A DNA stretch of 64,000 nucleotides from Symsagittifera roscoffensis (Eukaryota > Xenacoelomorpha > Acoela > Convolutidae), in contig NC_087070.1 in NCBI RefSeq assembly GCF_963678635.1, forward strand, positions 11,072,539 to 11,136,538. Reading direction: 5' to 3'. Made by a program: the position numbers and the translations under genes. Positions 45,364 through 56,955 of this stretch are shown here, piece after piece (within the stretch, counting starts at the first letter, position 1; each line of letters begins with the position of its first letter). The notes under the pieces are model-generated. The model searched no databases. It had not been told where the DNA came from and saw only the letters and a program-made list of their open reading frames with translations.

Positions 45364-45702
45364 ATGGACATTTCAAGTGCGGCAATCGCCACTGTCTCCG
45401 TACACAAATACTATTTAAAATTAACTCCACAAAGAATAAATATGAGTAACTCAGAGATATTTAAACCCCATCGCGCTTTACAAACGAAGAAAAAGTCGAA
45501 ACAATACCTACAACAACTCAACAGCGTATCTCCCCTTTTCATCCAAAACTCACAACACCACATATTAAAATCTCCTCCTTCCACCAAACAACACTACAAC
45601 CAACAGTTCTTCCAAAATACAATTACATGGGTTATCAAACAAAAACACGACAATCTAACAAACAAAAACACGCAAAAGTCATTTCGCAAACTGAAATTAT
45701 GA
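45364..45702 (+). pseudogene. Gag-like ORF fragment (112 aa)
   Basis: ATG at 45,364, TGA-free to 45,702. It is rich in Gln, Lys, Asn, Ser and His, with no hydrophobic segment. It lies between the N-terminal fragment and the capsid-like region and is probably the basic linker of the dead Gag. Not present in copy B, which starts further 3'. Confidence 0.35.
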
Positions 45703-46093
45703 ATTTTTCGCAAAGAAAAACATTAGCAAAACCCCTTTGCACACCGCGAAATCAACTACAAAACATAACTTCACTCAGCAGATACCACAGCCAGTTCCAC
45801 GGCCAGTAATTTTTAATGAAAATTGAAAAACTGCAACAGATGGTTCTGAAAGTTATCGATTTTCAACAAAACAAAATTTTAACACGCAATTCATAAAAAG
45901 TCAACCACATTATTCTGAAGATGAAGATTACTTCAACCAAAATTAACATCAAAACAAAAATGTTCTACGCAAAAATAAATTCAATAAAATTGACCAATCA
46001 GATGTTTTTGAAGATTACATGAACTAAGAACAAATACGACACACACGACAACCCTTTCCTCAGCGACAAAAATTAGCACAATCAAATAATAAT

Positions 46094-46800
46094 ATGCAAC
46101 CACAATTCATTATAAAAACTCATAGTTACCAATCCAATCCAACCCAAATTGAAATTCCATTGCCATACTATTTACAACAACACAAAGTTGCAAAAACTCC
46201 ACTTCCAAGCTTTACACAAATACCAAACACAGCAGAATTGCTTCGAATGACACTGAAACCATACCTTATGGCCGGATCATCGATTACACCTAATAAACCA
46301 CTCATGGTGTTCACAGGAACAGACCTTGAATACTCAGTAGAAGACTACCTAAAGGCAGTTACAGCAAAATTAATTCTAAACATAGGTCCAGAACCAGAAA
46401 ATACACGAATTCATCAGAATTGAGTACATAAACGCAGAGCATTAAATTAAATCACTCTTGATGGCGCAGCTCAAAAATGGTTTTCAGTCCTTCGTATAAA
46501 AACCAAACCTGATTGAAAACGATCAGGTTTGCAACTCGCAGAAAGAATTGAAACCCTGAAACGAGAAGCATTTTCTCTCAATGCACATCATTACAAAATC
46601 ACGAAAATGACCGAAATTTCACTGCTGACCCTAACACTTCCAAAATGGCATCAAAATAGAGAGTATCACATCCATCATCAATCCGAGAAACCGCAATAGA
46701 TTTTCCAAAACTAGTAGATAAACTAGAACAAGCTGAAATCACAATGAACTTAGAAGAAACAGAAAATTTAAAAGTGCAAAATGGAAACAACGTTCAAACA
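46094..46800 (+). pseudogene. gag: Gag capsid-like region, copy A
   Basis: An ORF at 46,094-46,423 flows into a broken frame encoding a WF-type capsid helix pattern: a Leu-Asp-Gly-Ala segment followed by Lys-Trp-Phe near 46,460, and a Gln-Leu-Ala-Glu-Arg-Ile-Glu helix near 46,530. This is the typical Ty3/gypsy capsid layout. Copy A has lost about 100 bases near 46,520 that copy B keeps (56,720-56,830). Confidence 0.6.
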
Positions 46801-46920
46801 AAAACATCAAGCAAATTAAAAATATCCAAGACTCTGATAACGAATTAGCAGAAAAGATCACTCGGGTATTAAACTTTTATGAGAAAAATCCAAATTTTAA
46901 AAGGCAAAGCATCATTCAAG

Positions 46921-46970
46921 AAATGGTGCAATTAATATCGCAGAGATTGTCATAGCGTAACTGAATGCAG
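46921..46970 (+). pseudogene. Decayed CCHC zinc knuckle, copy A
   Basis: The spacing fits C-x2-C-x4-H-x4-C of retroviral nucleocapsids, but the frame has an internal TAA and the second Cys is replaced by Arg. Copy B (57,212-57,262) keeps the second Cys but has lost the first and the last. Between the copies every ligand is visible at least once. Confidence 0.55.
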
Positions 46971-47099
46971 ACAATAACAACAAGACAACTTAAATTGACC
47001 ACAAAAACATAGAGAACCAAGCAAATCTTTCTATCAATATATGAAAAAAGATCAAAGTTTACCAAAACAAAATTTTAAGTAAAAGTTCAGGAAAACCTT

Positions 47100-48125
47100 T
47101 TCGAGATAGCTACATTGATTACAGATCACAATCTTCTTGTCATAAGAGTTTTCGTGGAAGATCCCCAGACCGAAGAAATTTACAAAAAATTTTCACAAAA
47201 AAAAGTAGCAGATCAAATAGTAAAAATTATCAATAACGAAACAATTATTCAAGATCAAATTCAATTTGAAGTATTTACTCAATTTTTAATAGATCTCGTT
47301 CTTACTCGAACTCTCGAAACAGATACTTTTCTAAGGATTGTTCAAGGAATTCTTCAAACCACCGAAATCGAAACTAATCGCATAGTCGAAACAGAACTTA
47401 TCCAAATAATAAATCACGGAATTACTCTAACAAAAGACCATATTATAACAATAACAATAATAGATCCCGTGATAACTCTAGGAGTAGCAAATATAAGTAA
47501 CTGTTCAAAGTATAATATGAAGCGTTCTTATTCAAACTCTTAAAGCAAAAACTATTCCATTGACCGTTCAAGAATTTCTTCAAACAAAACGTAATTGAAA
47601 CTATTCGAATAGTCGAAATCGAAACTATTCGAATAACAGATCACAATACTACTGTAACCATAGACCATTTTGAAATAGTTTTAATAATAGATACCGTGAT
47701 AACTCCAGGAGTAACGAATAGAGGTAACTATTCAAATTATAAAAAGAACCTTTCTTATTCAAACGCTCGAAACATAAACTATTCCAATGACCGTTCAAAA
47801 AATTCTTCAAACAACCAAAACTGAAACTATTCAAATAGTCGAAATTGAAACTATTCAAATAGCAGATCAAAAAAATATTCCAACAACACACCCTTTTATA
47901 TTTATTATAATACTAGATACAATTAACGTTCTAGAAATAGAAACGGCAATTATCAGAACTTATCAAGAAATTTTTCTCAATCACCGCATCGAAAGAATAC
48001 TCAATTTTCAAACACGATGAGTCAAAACTAGAGAAGCAGTACACAAAAATATCAAAGAAAAAATTAATCAAAAACAATATACAGACGAAACAAATTCAGA
48101 CTCCTCAGGTATCGACAAACTTTAG
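47100..48125 (+). pseudogene. Arg/Ser/Asn-rich Gag tail, copy A
   Basis: One frame reads as short repeats of Asn, Ser, Arg and Tyr (for example at 47,760-47,930: SN, NYSN, SRN units) with few interruptions. The alternative frame, rich in Thr/Ile/Glu (47,787-48,020), is the shadow of this repeat. Such basic, RS-like tails bind RNA and follow the zinc knuckle in some elements. Copy B: 57,410-58,415. Confidence 0.45.
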
Positions 48126-48429
48126 AACTACAATTAAATCATATAGACTGTAAAACCACAGATGACAAAAAAGATACAGAAAATACACTTATTTTTACCA
48201 TGCTCAAAGTAGAAAATGAGTGTGAAACACCAACTGAATCGAATTAATAACAAAGTGAAATTATAAGTTCTTATCCTCATGATCCAAATAAACATCAAGA
48301 AACAAAAACGTACACCTAACAAATGGTTGAAACCAACTCCAATATGAACAACATATACCAAAATACAACAATTGAAATATAACCACCAAAAGAAAACAAT
48401 TACACTACTCTTAGAAATACCAAAAAGCA

Positions 48430-48725
48430 AGAAATTTCAATCACCATTTTTAATACTCCAACATGGAATGCGATTCAATTTGTACATTCAAAACTTTTCT
48501 CTTTTAAAATCTCATGTGAACTAAACACCGTACAAGGATCAAGTTTTATAAACTATGGAAAAATTCAAATATACCTTGTTCCAACTCAAAATATGGAACA
48601 GAATAAGATTTTACGTAAACTCTTCAAGCAATTATTCCATATTACAGACATAAAACACAATTTCGCTAGAATCCCAATCATTTTAAAGAAAATTCCAACT
48701 ATGATATCTTAAATAGTAAGTTACA
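48430..48725 (+). pseudogene. Possible protease-region remnant, copy A
   Basis: About 95 codons free of stops between the Gag tail and the 88-aa ORF, with a beta-strand-like hydrophobic pattern. The position is where an aspartic protease would sit, but no clear Asp-Ser/Thr-Gly triad is visible, so the assignment is positional only. Copy B: 58,730-59,000. Confidence 0.25.
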
Positions 48726-48873
48726 CATCAAACACAAATATACAAATCAAAAAAACACATCTCCAGAATTATTCCAAACAATAAACAAGCAACCCCCAAT
48801 TTTCTCAAAGTCTTACAATTCATCAAAATCAAGTACATCAATCTAACACTGACGAAAACAAACAAAGGCAAAT

Positions 48874-49140
48874 ATGTCTGACCTTGAAATTCAACCAATT
48901 CATAATTTTTCTAGAGTACGATTTCATCCATCCACTACGCTAAAAATACAACGTAATATCTCTACTTATATAATTACACCAGCATTAAGACTCTTAGGAT
49001 ATTGCGAAACAAATTCAACATTTTATCCTACACAGGAAAGAGCATTTGCAGTTAAAAAAATTCTAAAATTATTAGATTATAGTCAATCAACAATTTTTAG
49101 AGAAGAACTATCTTTGAATAATAAAATTAATAATTCTTGA
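48874..49140 (+). CDS. 88-aa ORF between gag and pol, copy A
   Basis: ATG at 48,874 and TGA at 49,138-49,140, intact in both copies (partner 59,158-59,424), differing at seven residues. It has Arg/His/Phe-rich and Leu-rich stretches, no signal peptide and no known motif. It may be the N-terminal part of Pol or a separate small ORF. In dead elements with most other frames broken, its survival in both copies is unusual, although its short length lowers the odds of a hit. Confidence 0.4.
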   Translation: MSDLEIQPIHNFSRVRFHPSTTLKIQRNISTYIITPALRLLGYCETNSTFYPTQERAFAVKKILKLLDYSQSTIFREELSLNNKINNS

Positions 49141-49226
49141 AGAAACACAGATTATTTAAAAAACCCTATTTTAAACCAATATTTCAAATGTAAAAACAAA
49201 CAAACGAACAACAATTAACTTTAACA

Positions 49227-52200
49227 ATGTTCAATTTTCAGCATTTTCAAATCAGTCAGCAAGAATTTGACCGACTGGCAGATTTGATATTGAAATACCC
49301 AAAGTCTAGGCTTTATCTAAGTTTGATGCTGGAAAAAGACATTCACCACTACACCTCCCTCTCAAACCTGCTTTCAAAAAAGCGCAAGTAAAGTACCAAT
49401 CCAATTACGAGTTAAAATAAACACACTGTTAGACATCCTTGAACAATGCGAAATTATCTCACCAGTAAACAGAGAACAACAACCGGACGGAAATACCTTC
49501 ATCAACCCCGTGTTTATTTTTGCGAAAGGCGAATCATTAAAAATCGTTCTAGATGCAAAGTCGTTCTATCGCAAATCTGTAATTGATGAATCATAATACA
49601 ATTGACATATAGAACCAATACAATTAATACTCACAAAGACAAAGGGACAAAACTATACCACTGCCGACATGAATAAAGAGTACAACCAAACTCCAGTAAA
49701 CGAACAATCACATCGACTAACACAATTTGTTATTGGTAATCAACAATACGATTTTAATAGACTGTTCTATGGTATATCCATAAGATCAGCAACTTTTTTA
49801 GCATTTATGAGCAAAATTTTTTATAACACTATTTGTTAGCAAAAACTTAACTACATATTTATACGATGTTTTCATACAGTCACAGGCAAAACAAGAAACG
49901 TTTAAAGTATAACAGAAATATCACCAAAATTGATTAAAAGAAAACATGAAAGTAGCCCCAGATGACTCACATTTTTTCCTCACCCGTGTAAATTTCCTGG
50001 GACACAAAATTAAAGGCACCTTAATAACACCTTTAATATCACGACTATAATCCACATAAAAACTTGAACCAATATCTATCAAAACGAAAATCCAAGATTT
50101 TCTTGGAATGTTAAATTTTTTGAGTAAATACGTTTATAAAATGCAATTTTTATGTAAGACCATTTTATTATGTTCTTCGACAACAAAATAATTTTGAGTG
50201 GACATTACAACATCAAAAAGGCTTCGACGAAAAAAAAAGTCTCCTCACAGAACAATTCGCAAACACATTTCCAGACCCAGATCAACCATTCTACGCTATG
50301 TGCGATGCGTCCAACTTTGGAATTGGCGCAGCACTTCTACAATCACTTCAAGGTACCAATGAAAAAAACCTTAAATCAGCAATTTCTCAACCTCTCACTC
50401 AAGCAGAGCTTAGAATCTTTACACTCATGGGAGAATGTACAGCCATATTATATAAGTTTAACAAATTATGAATTCTTAATCTTTGGATCAAAACATCCAA
50501 CAGTTCTATTCACATATCATTAACCAATAATTTTCCTAATTCAACAATAGTCAGATCCAAAGCATAGAGTTTACAGATTTCAATTTATTCTAAACAAATT
50601 TCTTGATTTCAAACAATTTGGACAGCAGGCAAAAACCTTGCTTTACCAGATACACTTAGTCGAAACTGATAACTGATAAATTGAACTGATAACACGAAAA
50701 AAAACTTAAGAAAAACCACAAAACATAAAATTCTTCCTTGCAAAAGACGAAACATCACCACGATTTGAGTTTAAATACGCAGTGAACACTGACTCTGACA
50801 CTATGCAAAGAAACACCTTATAACACTTACCATTATATCTTGATTGTCAAAACAATCACTAGGAAGTAGATTTATTTGTCTAAATCAAAACTTGTTTATA
50901 CAAATGCCATTCTCATCATGGAGAAAAAACAATACACAACAAAAGACAAATATGCAAAAACCATACCAAAATAATTTATTCCCATTGATAGAAAAGGAAA
51001 ACTTAACAGACGCCCTTAACTTGCCAGGCCTCCCCTGTTTAAACCAAAAATATACAATTAATAAAATTTTCAATATGCAATATTCAATTTGCAGATAAAG
51101 TATTTTCTCTCAAAAATTGAAACTCAAAACATTTTCCACATTAAACAATGAAATTCAAAAGAAGACCAAAATCTCGACCCTGTCATCAGACACCTTAAAT
51201 CTTGGCACAACTATAAAGCAAACCAGTGAAAGCTGATATCACAATCTTAGGAAATAAAACTTTACTTCGATATTTTCGAAAAATTATTAGTACAACGATC
51301 AACGAAAATGCTGATCTCTTAAAATATCACACACCTGAAACAAATTTCCCATGTCTTAATTTCAATTGCTTTAAAATTTCACATTCCTCACATGTAAAAG
51401 GACATGCAGGATCAAAAAAATTTTTTGAAATTTCACTCAAACTTTTTTTCCAAGTGCGTCAATATGGAGAAAAGTACTTTGCAATGATTGTATAACATGT
51501 CAAATAAACAAAAATTTCCCACACCAAAACGACTAGCAGAAAAACAAGACTTTAAAGGATAAAGTCTATACTTCAATCATTGACTTTCATTTGACACCAA
51601 AGGCCCTAGATCACCCTTCTTGGAAGGAAACTCGTAAAAAAGGTAACTGTTGATGACTCTAAACCTTCAATTCATTTAAACGCTTATTAAGCTTACACAA
51701 CACTTTATGAACATTCGATAGCAAAATTTGGTCTACCAGAAACCCTTGTAACAGACAATGGAACATAATTTATAAATAATGAAACTATTTGATAAAGCCA
51801 CCTTCAGAATATGAAACTTAAATCAAGAACATCCCATGCCCCACGGCAAATTGGACTCACAGGTCATGAACCGTTCCTTACAAGAAGTCATGAACCGTTC
51901 CTTACTAGAATATCCCCTATGTATTATAAATGGTGATGGTAAAAAATATACCGAATGGTCAACAGACGTAAAGTTATTCCCATTAGCATTTAATTCCCAA
52001 TTCACAACAACACATGAATTAGCACAGTATGAAATGATTAATAACTAAAAACCACTTAAATTATTAAAGTTCACAGCATAATCCTTAAAAACGCACAAGG
52101 TTTTTGACAACCAAAGAAAGATTCAAGTTGTTTTAATCTACCACTTCACACCCATGACGAAGATCTTATTCACCTTTTAAAGTTGTCCTCTGGGAACTTT

Positions 52201-52850
52201 AATGAATGGATTTTAAATCGCGATGAAAAAAATTAGGAAATATAATTTAAAATTATGCAAAAAATTTGTTACAAAGACAATACATTCAGTATCAAATAAA
52301 TTCACGTTTTACACCAACATCAAACTTAAAAGTAGTAACATTTCTTTTAATCCCAAATTTTTTTATTCAGAAAGGAATTTCGAAAAAAAACAACTAATCC
52401 AAAAAAACCGTTTCAGTTATTCGAAAAATCCACATATGTCACAAAAAAGTCTAGCGATCAGAATCCAAAATAATAATAAAGAATTGAAGCAACCTTTTAC
52501 CATACTAGCCGAAAAAAGTCGCTCTCCGTGAACTAACACAATTATACTCCTTCACAGGACTGCATAATGTTCAAAACACCACAGAAATTAACATACAACA
52601 GAAAACAACAAACTTCACTTACCTGACCCAATCATCAGATGTATCTCCACAAGACATCACAGACAGGCCTCAAAAACAAATAATTCCGAAGAACTGACTG
52701 AACCGTAAGCTACAAGAACTTCATTCCGAATTCAAAGAAAAAATTCAACAACGCCGAACAACTCGTCTTAGAAATCAACCAATTAAAGATTATAAAACCT
52801 TAATTTCACAATCTAAAAAACTAAAAAAGTAGAATTTCCGAAACCCCATT
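49227..52850 (+). pseudogene. pol: Dead pol (RT, RNase H, integrase), copy A
   Basis: Aligns with the intact pol of this window from its start at the ATG (49,227-49,229). Recognisable pieces are the RT start (49,400-49,560), the decayed catalytic box near 49,855 (Tyr lost, LYD remaining), the RNase H DASNFGIG block (50,300), the GHxGS zinc-finger piece (51,400), the DNGT part of the integrase (51,755) and the MNRSL helix (51,850-51,905, duplicated by 24 bases). Stops and frameshifts are found throughout. It cannot make protein. Confidence 0.85.
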
Positions 52851-53334
52851 ATTAATTAAAGAACACGGTAAAATTTTTAGGAAAGCCTTAAAGTAATTGC
52901 TAATTACAACCATTCATTCTACTTGTGACAATCATTTCAAAACCATCCAATCAAGTTCATTTGAGATCATCGTATTTCTCTCTAAACACTACCACTTTCT
53001 TTAGCCGAAATATCTCTGACTCTAATTAGATCTGAAACTCTACCTCAAAGACCTCCAGATCATATATAAGCACTACCATTCTATTCGGCAAGTTAAAATA
53101 AAAATCATTTAGAAGTTGCAACCCTCTTTTTTTAATAAGCACAAAAACCAACTATTTTGTCTCACTTTATAACCCGTAATTCCGCCAGAGAAAAAAAATA
53201 GGTTTGGCCTAAAGATAAAAATCGACATGATCAATTATCCTAGAACCATTCTACCTTCCAATATCACCTAATCATCGACTACACTTGGCTTCAACTCCAA
53301 AAAAAAAGCTTCAACAAAGCAAGTCACTTTTTGA
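52851..53334 (+). other. Spacer after dead pol, copy A
   Basis: Corresponds to 3,574-4,172 of the good element (shared phrases such as acctccagatca and aagttaaaataaaaatcat). No ORF. Confidence 0.45.
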
Positions 53335-53556
53335 ATGCTTCTTTCAAACTCAGTTCAGCAAATAAAACTATTTATTTCAATTTTTCACTCAATTTTTTCA
53401 ACCCTTTTTCATCTTTGCACTTTTCTCATAGCCGACTTTTTGGAAATAACAATCCTCTTTTTCTACTTTTTTGCAGCCAGTTCATTCTTTTCCCTATTAC
53501 AATTTAACGTTTGTCTCTCGAAGACCATTGACAACCTTATCAGGTACGAAACTTAA
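53335..53556 (+). CDS. Small hydrophobic ORF 'a', uninterrupted, copy A (73 aa)
   Basis: ATG at 53,335, stop at 53,554-53,556. A polar start is followed by two or three Phe/Leu/Ile-rich blocks and a short charged end. It matches the good copy's ORF 'a' (4,173-4,404) on both sides of that copy's frameshift, proving the two halves belong together. Copy B starts at 63,607 but changes frame near its end. Confidence 0.5.
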   Translation: MLLSNSVQQIKLFISIFHSIFSTLFHLCTFLIADFLEITILFFYFFAASSFFSLLQFNVCLSKTIDNLIRYET

Positions 53557-53562
53557 TCTTTC

Positions 53563-53755
53563 ATAAATGATATGAAGTCTCCTAAGAAGATAAGATAATT
53601 TTATTCTTTTTGTAATTTTTATAACTTTTCTCATTTCTCTAATCTTTACAATTTTTAAATGCATAAAAAAGGCAAGAATTAATTTGCAATAGCAACAATT
53701 TTGCAATTAACTTTCACAGAAGAAGGCTACAAAGAACATAGAGTACAATAAATAA
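53563..53755 (+). pseudogene. Dead small membrane ORF 'b', copy A
   Basis: Starts AAATGATA like the good copy at 4,399, then has early stops. The membrane segment and the KCIKKA loop remain readable. Copy B: 63,841-64,000. Confidence 0.45.
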
Positions 53756-53778
53756 GAACAGATGAGATATATTTCAAA

Positions 53779-54890
53779 ATGATAAATCTACGCTCTATCA
53801 AAGAATGCCCACCAACCACTACATCCCAAGGCCCACCAACCACACCAACATCTAGCCAAACAAGCCAACCCCAATCATCTACACGTTTCTCTTTTGTAAA
53901 AAAACCTTATACATTTAAAAACGACTCTGATCACTATCCGAACCATTGATACCAGCTAGTCGTCAAGCAACCCTATTAGAACCACAATACGAGCCAACTT
54001 CTAACATTTACCCCTCACTTCAACAAGACCATAGCAGAACTAGACACCCAAGCCGAAACCAAATTTTAAAACCTACAATAGACCGACGAAGTACTCACCC
54101 CAAGAGTTTTTGCCACACCAAGAGATCATTTTAACATACCCTCATCACCATTATCGACCCCTATAGATCTTTCTAGTACCACGATACAAAAAACATCATT
54201 CTAACAATTTCCCGACAAAATACCCCAAAAATTCCATCAGACTATATAGGTTCAACGCCAACTTCTTGACAAACTCGTGAAAATTCTTTTAGTCCTCCTA
54301 CTTCATCACAAAGACTTCTACATTGGATGACACAAACATTTTCACAAGTTGAACCACACTTGGTAAGCAAAACCATAGAAATTTCATCAAACAACTCCTT
54401 ATCATTACCAGAAACTCTCTCACATCCAGCAACACACTCAGTAACAGGTCAAACACCAACAAACACATTTCCGACAAATTTTCAACTAATCTAGACGACA
54501 GTTATCGTGAACTTCAATGTACAAGTATACCTTTACGATTAGATTGGAACAACTTTGTAGCACCCCCTCCACTTTTTGGCTAACACCTGGATAGTAATCG
54601 ACTACGTAAACGGGCACTAAAGAGGCTACAACATGGACAGGATACTCACCAGGACATACAAGATTATAATTTACCCAACATAAATTAACCCTTAAAATCA
54701 AAAAAACTGTAAAGTTAATGTATTATATCACCCACTACCATTGTCTCCACCAATTATACTAGCTCAATTTTTGCCCCCTCCATTTATCACAACAGAGCTC
54801 ATCTACAATTGCGACAAACACGATACAAAAAGACATTAGGCTGTATAACATTCTCTAAAGCCTTTTCAGGAATATCATACACATGTTTTT
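53779..54890 (+). pseudogene. Dead Ser/Thr/Pro-rich ORF with its ATG, copy A
   Basis: ATG at 53,779 followed by about 55 codons open in frame, then stops and shifts. Shared blocks with the good copy are STR.SF near 53,880, a LDWN.F.APPPLFG block near 54,545 and the SGISYTC-like end near 54,868. Shows where the good copy's ORF should start. Confidence 0.6.
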
Positions 54891-56095
54891 TTGATAAGTT
54901 TTCTGATTAAAACACTTTACCCTATTGTATTTTTAGAGGCCATATCTCATCAAAACCGTTCCCCTCGAACAAGACCGCAAAACTTCCTTGTTACTCATTA
55001 TGATTGTGAAGAAAACCAACAAAAAACACTACATAAATACGCAATTAACCAAGTAGCACAATTCGAATATGAACCACAAGACATCAAACCAACAACTATA
55101 GTTGCTACAATTTACTCAACAGCCCCAGCTTCAACTCTAATGGGATATAAAAACACAGTATAACTCTCAGAAAAAAAATACATTGTTCACAAGTTTCAAA
55201 CATCAAAAAAAAATAGACACGACCATGAATCCTCTTAACAAAGTAATATCAAAAGATTTATGTTTTTTAGCCCTGATGATTTCAAAAACGAAATGCAACG
55301 ATTAAAAGTCATCACAAACAAAGGCACTAACTGAAAAATGGTAAATTTTCAAGTCTTCCCAGACTCTGCACATGAAGCAGAACTTGAACGACATCAAGGT
55401 CATTTTAATTTAGAAGATAGGTTCCCATACCACGGTGCACAAGGTCGTTTAATTATGATTTACTTGATAAACACTGGATAGCCTAGATCGGAATCAATAA
55501 CCCATCCAGTGGTAAAGCGCACATCAAAAACAAAGGCTACCAAGAAAATCTTTTTTGATTGGAAAATTCAATTAGAAAAAGTACAACTCACACGAGGTTT
55601 AAAAGATGATACCACATTGTATCAAGGAAAACGCGTACCTTTGAAAAATGATTAAAGATAATGCGACCACATCATGTAAAAATCCCAAACCACTTTTCAA
55701 AACACAATATTCAGAAAGTCTTGTCGAACCAAAAAAATTTCGACAAGAAAAAAAAAAAACTAGTTATTGGCCCAGCACAACCATATCAAAGTCAAAAGGA
55801 AGAAAAATCTTAATTCCCGGTAACACTTCACAAAAGCACAGGAAATAATGGTGGAAAAATTTGCCCAGAAAAAAAACTAGCAAACGACTACAAGAATTTT
55901 ATTTAGTGAAAAACACTTATTTTGGTGCAATCCACAACGATATAGATCTTGATATGAATTTAGATTATACAATAGATATAATTTTTCACGAAAGGTCACT
56001 CTCTGAATTAGAAACACTTCATCACCTATGGGAACTCGAAAGAACACAAAAAATAGAATCGCTGGCATTAGCAAAACTTTAAACACCCTACACAG
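54891..56095 (+). pseudogene. env: Dead, 3'-truncated envelope gene, copy A
   Basis: Open from about 54,891 to 55,163, covering a signal-peptide-like stretch, the linker and the YDC start with the following conserved Cys. After that it has stops, frameshifts and a large internal deletion near 55,640. A last piece (55,861-56,082) matches the good env around 6,930-7,140. The rest of env and the 599-aa ORF are absent. Confidence 0.75.
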
Positions 56096-56434
56096 AATAT
56101 TTAAATTTTGTGATTTTTTCGAACCTAAAAGCCTAGAAAAACCTTTAAAAAAATCAAAAATCGTCGTATCTCGTACACTTAACGAATTTGGGCATTCTTA
56201 TTTGGACGCCAAAGTCGCAGCCACTTTGTGAACTCTGACAGCATCCCACTACTGGGCTCCTTGTTTAAACTGGGTGGAACAACCATTAAATTTAAACTGA
56301 AAAAATCAAAAAAAATCGTACTCATTGCAATGTATGATATAGCCTAAACATGAAAAAATTCTTTCGTTAAACATGCAAAACTATTCTGCTTAAATATGAG
56401 AGATAGTTTTCACTAGCATTTAATATATATGTAT
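56096..56434 (+). other. Junction segment between copy A and copy B
   Basis: About 340 bases with no ORF. Homology of copy B to copy A starts abruptly at 56,435 (gcttcgaatgac, matching 46,240). Confidence 0.4.
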
Positions 56435-56703
56435 GCTTCGAATGACACTGAAACCATACCTTATGGCCGGATCATCGATTACACCTAATAAACCACTCAT
56501 GGTGTTCACAGGAACAGACCTTGAATACTCAGTAGAAGACTAACTAAAGGCAGTTACAGCAAAATTAATTCTAAACATAGGTCCAAAAGCAAAAAATACA
56601 CGACTTCATCAGATTTGGGTACAAAAACGCAGAGCATTAATTTAAACCACTCTTGATGGCGCAGTTCAAAAATTGTTTTCAGTCCTTCGTATAAAAACTA
56701 AAT

Positions 56704-56955
56704 ATGATTGAAAACGATTCACAAGGGAGTTTTCAAAAATGCTTGACACTGGAAAAAAACAAAAAACTTCAAAGAGTTTTATGCAATGGAGTTTGCAGAC
56801 TTCCAAACGAAACAATAAAACAACTCGCAGAAAGAATTGAAACCCTAAAACGAGAAGCATTTTCTCTCAATGCACATGATTACAAAATCAAGAAATTGAC
56901 CGAAATTTCACTGCTGACCCTAACACTTCGATTACGCAAAATGGCATCAAAATAA
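56704..56955 (+). pseudogene. gag: Gag capsid-like fragment, copy B
   Basis: Open frame of about 83 codons holding the capsid second half (Arg-Leu-Pro-Asn-Glu-Thr and Gln-Leu-Ala-Glu-Arg-Ile-Glu segments) that copy A has partly deleted. Typical Ty3/gypsy capsid helices. The first half is at 56,435-56,700 in a broken frame. Confidence 0.55.

Larger units (their letters stand above)
41996..56434 (+). mobile_element. Dead relative of the first retroelement, copy A
   Basis: Carries, in order, an LTR-like piece, a leader, gag-like fragments, a small 88-aa ORF, RT, RNase H, integrase, the small hydrophobic ORFs, the Ser/Thr/Pro-rich ORF and about half of env. All long genes are full of stops and frameshifts. 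The pol and env pieces align with 1-7,140 of the window. Bases 46,240-56,434 are repeated as copy B. Confidence 0.8.

Noticed and set aside
47787-48020. Thr/Ile/Glu-rich repetitive ORF (and 58,078-58,416)
   Set aside because: Out-of-frame reading of the Arg/Ser/Asn-rich Gag tail.
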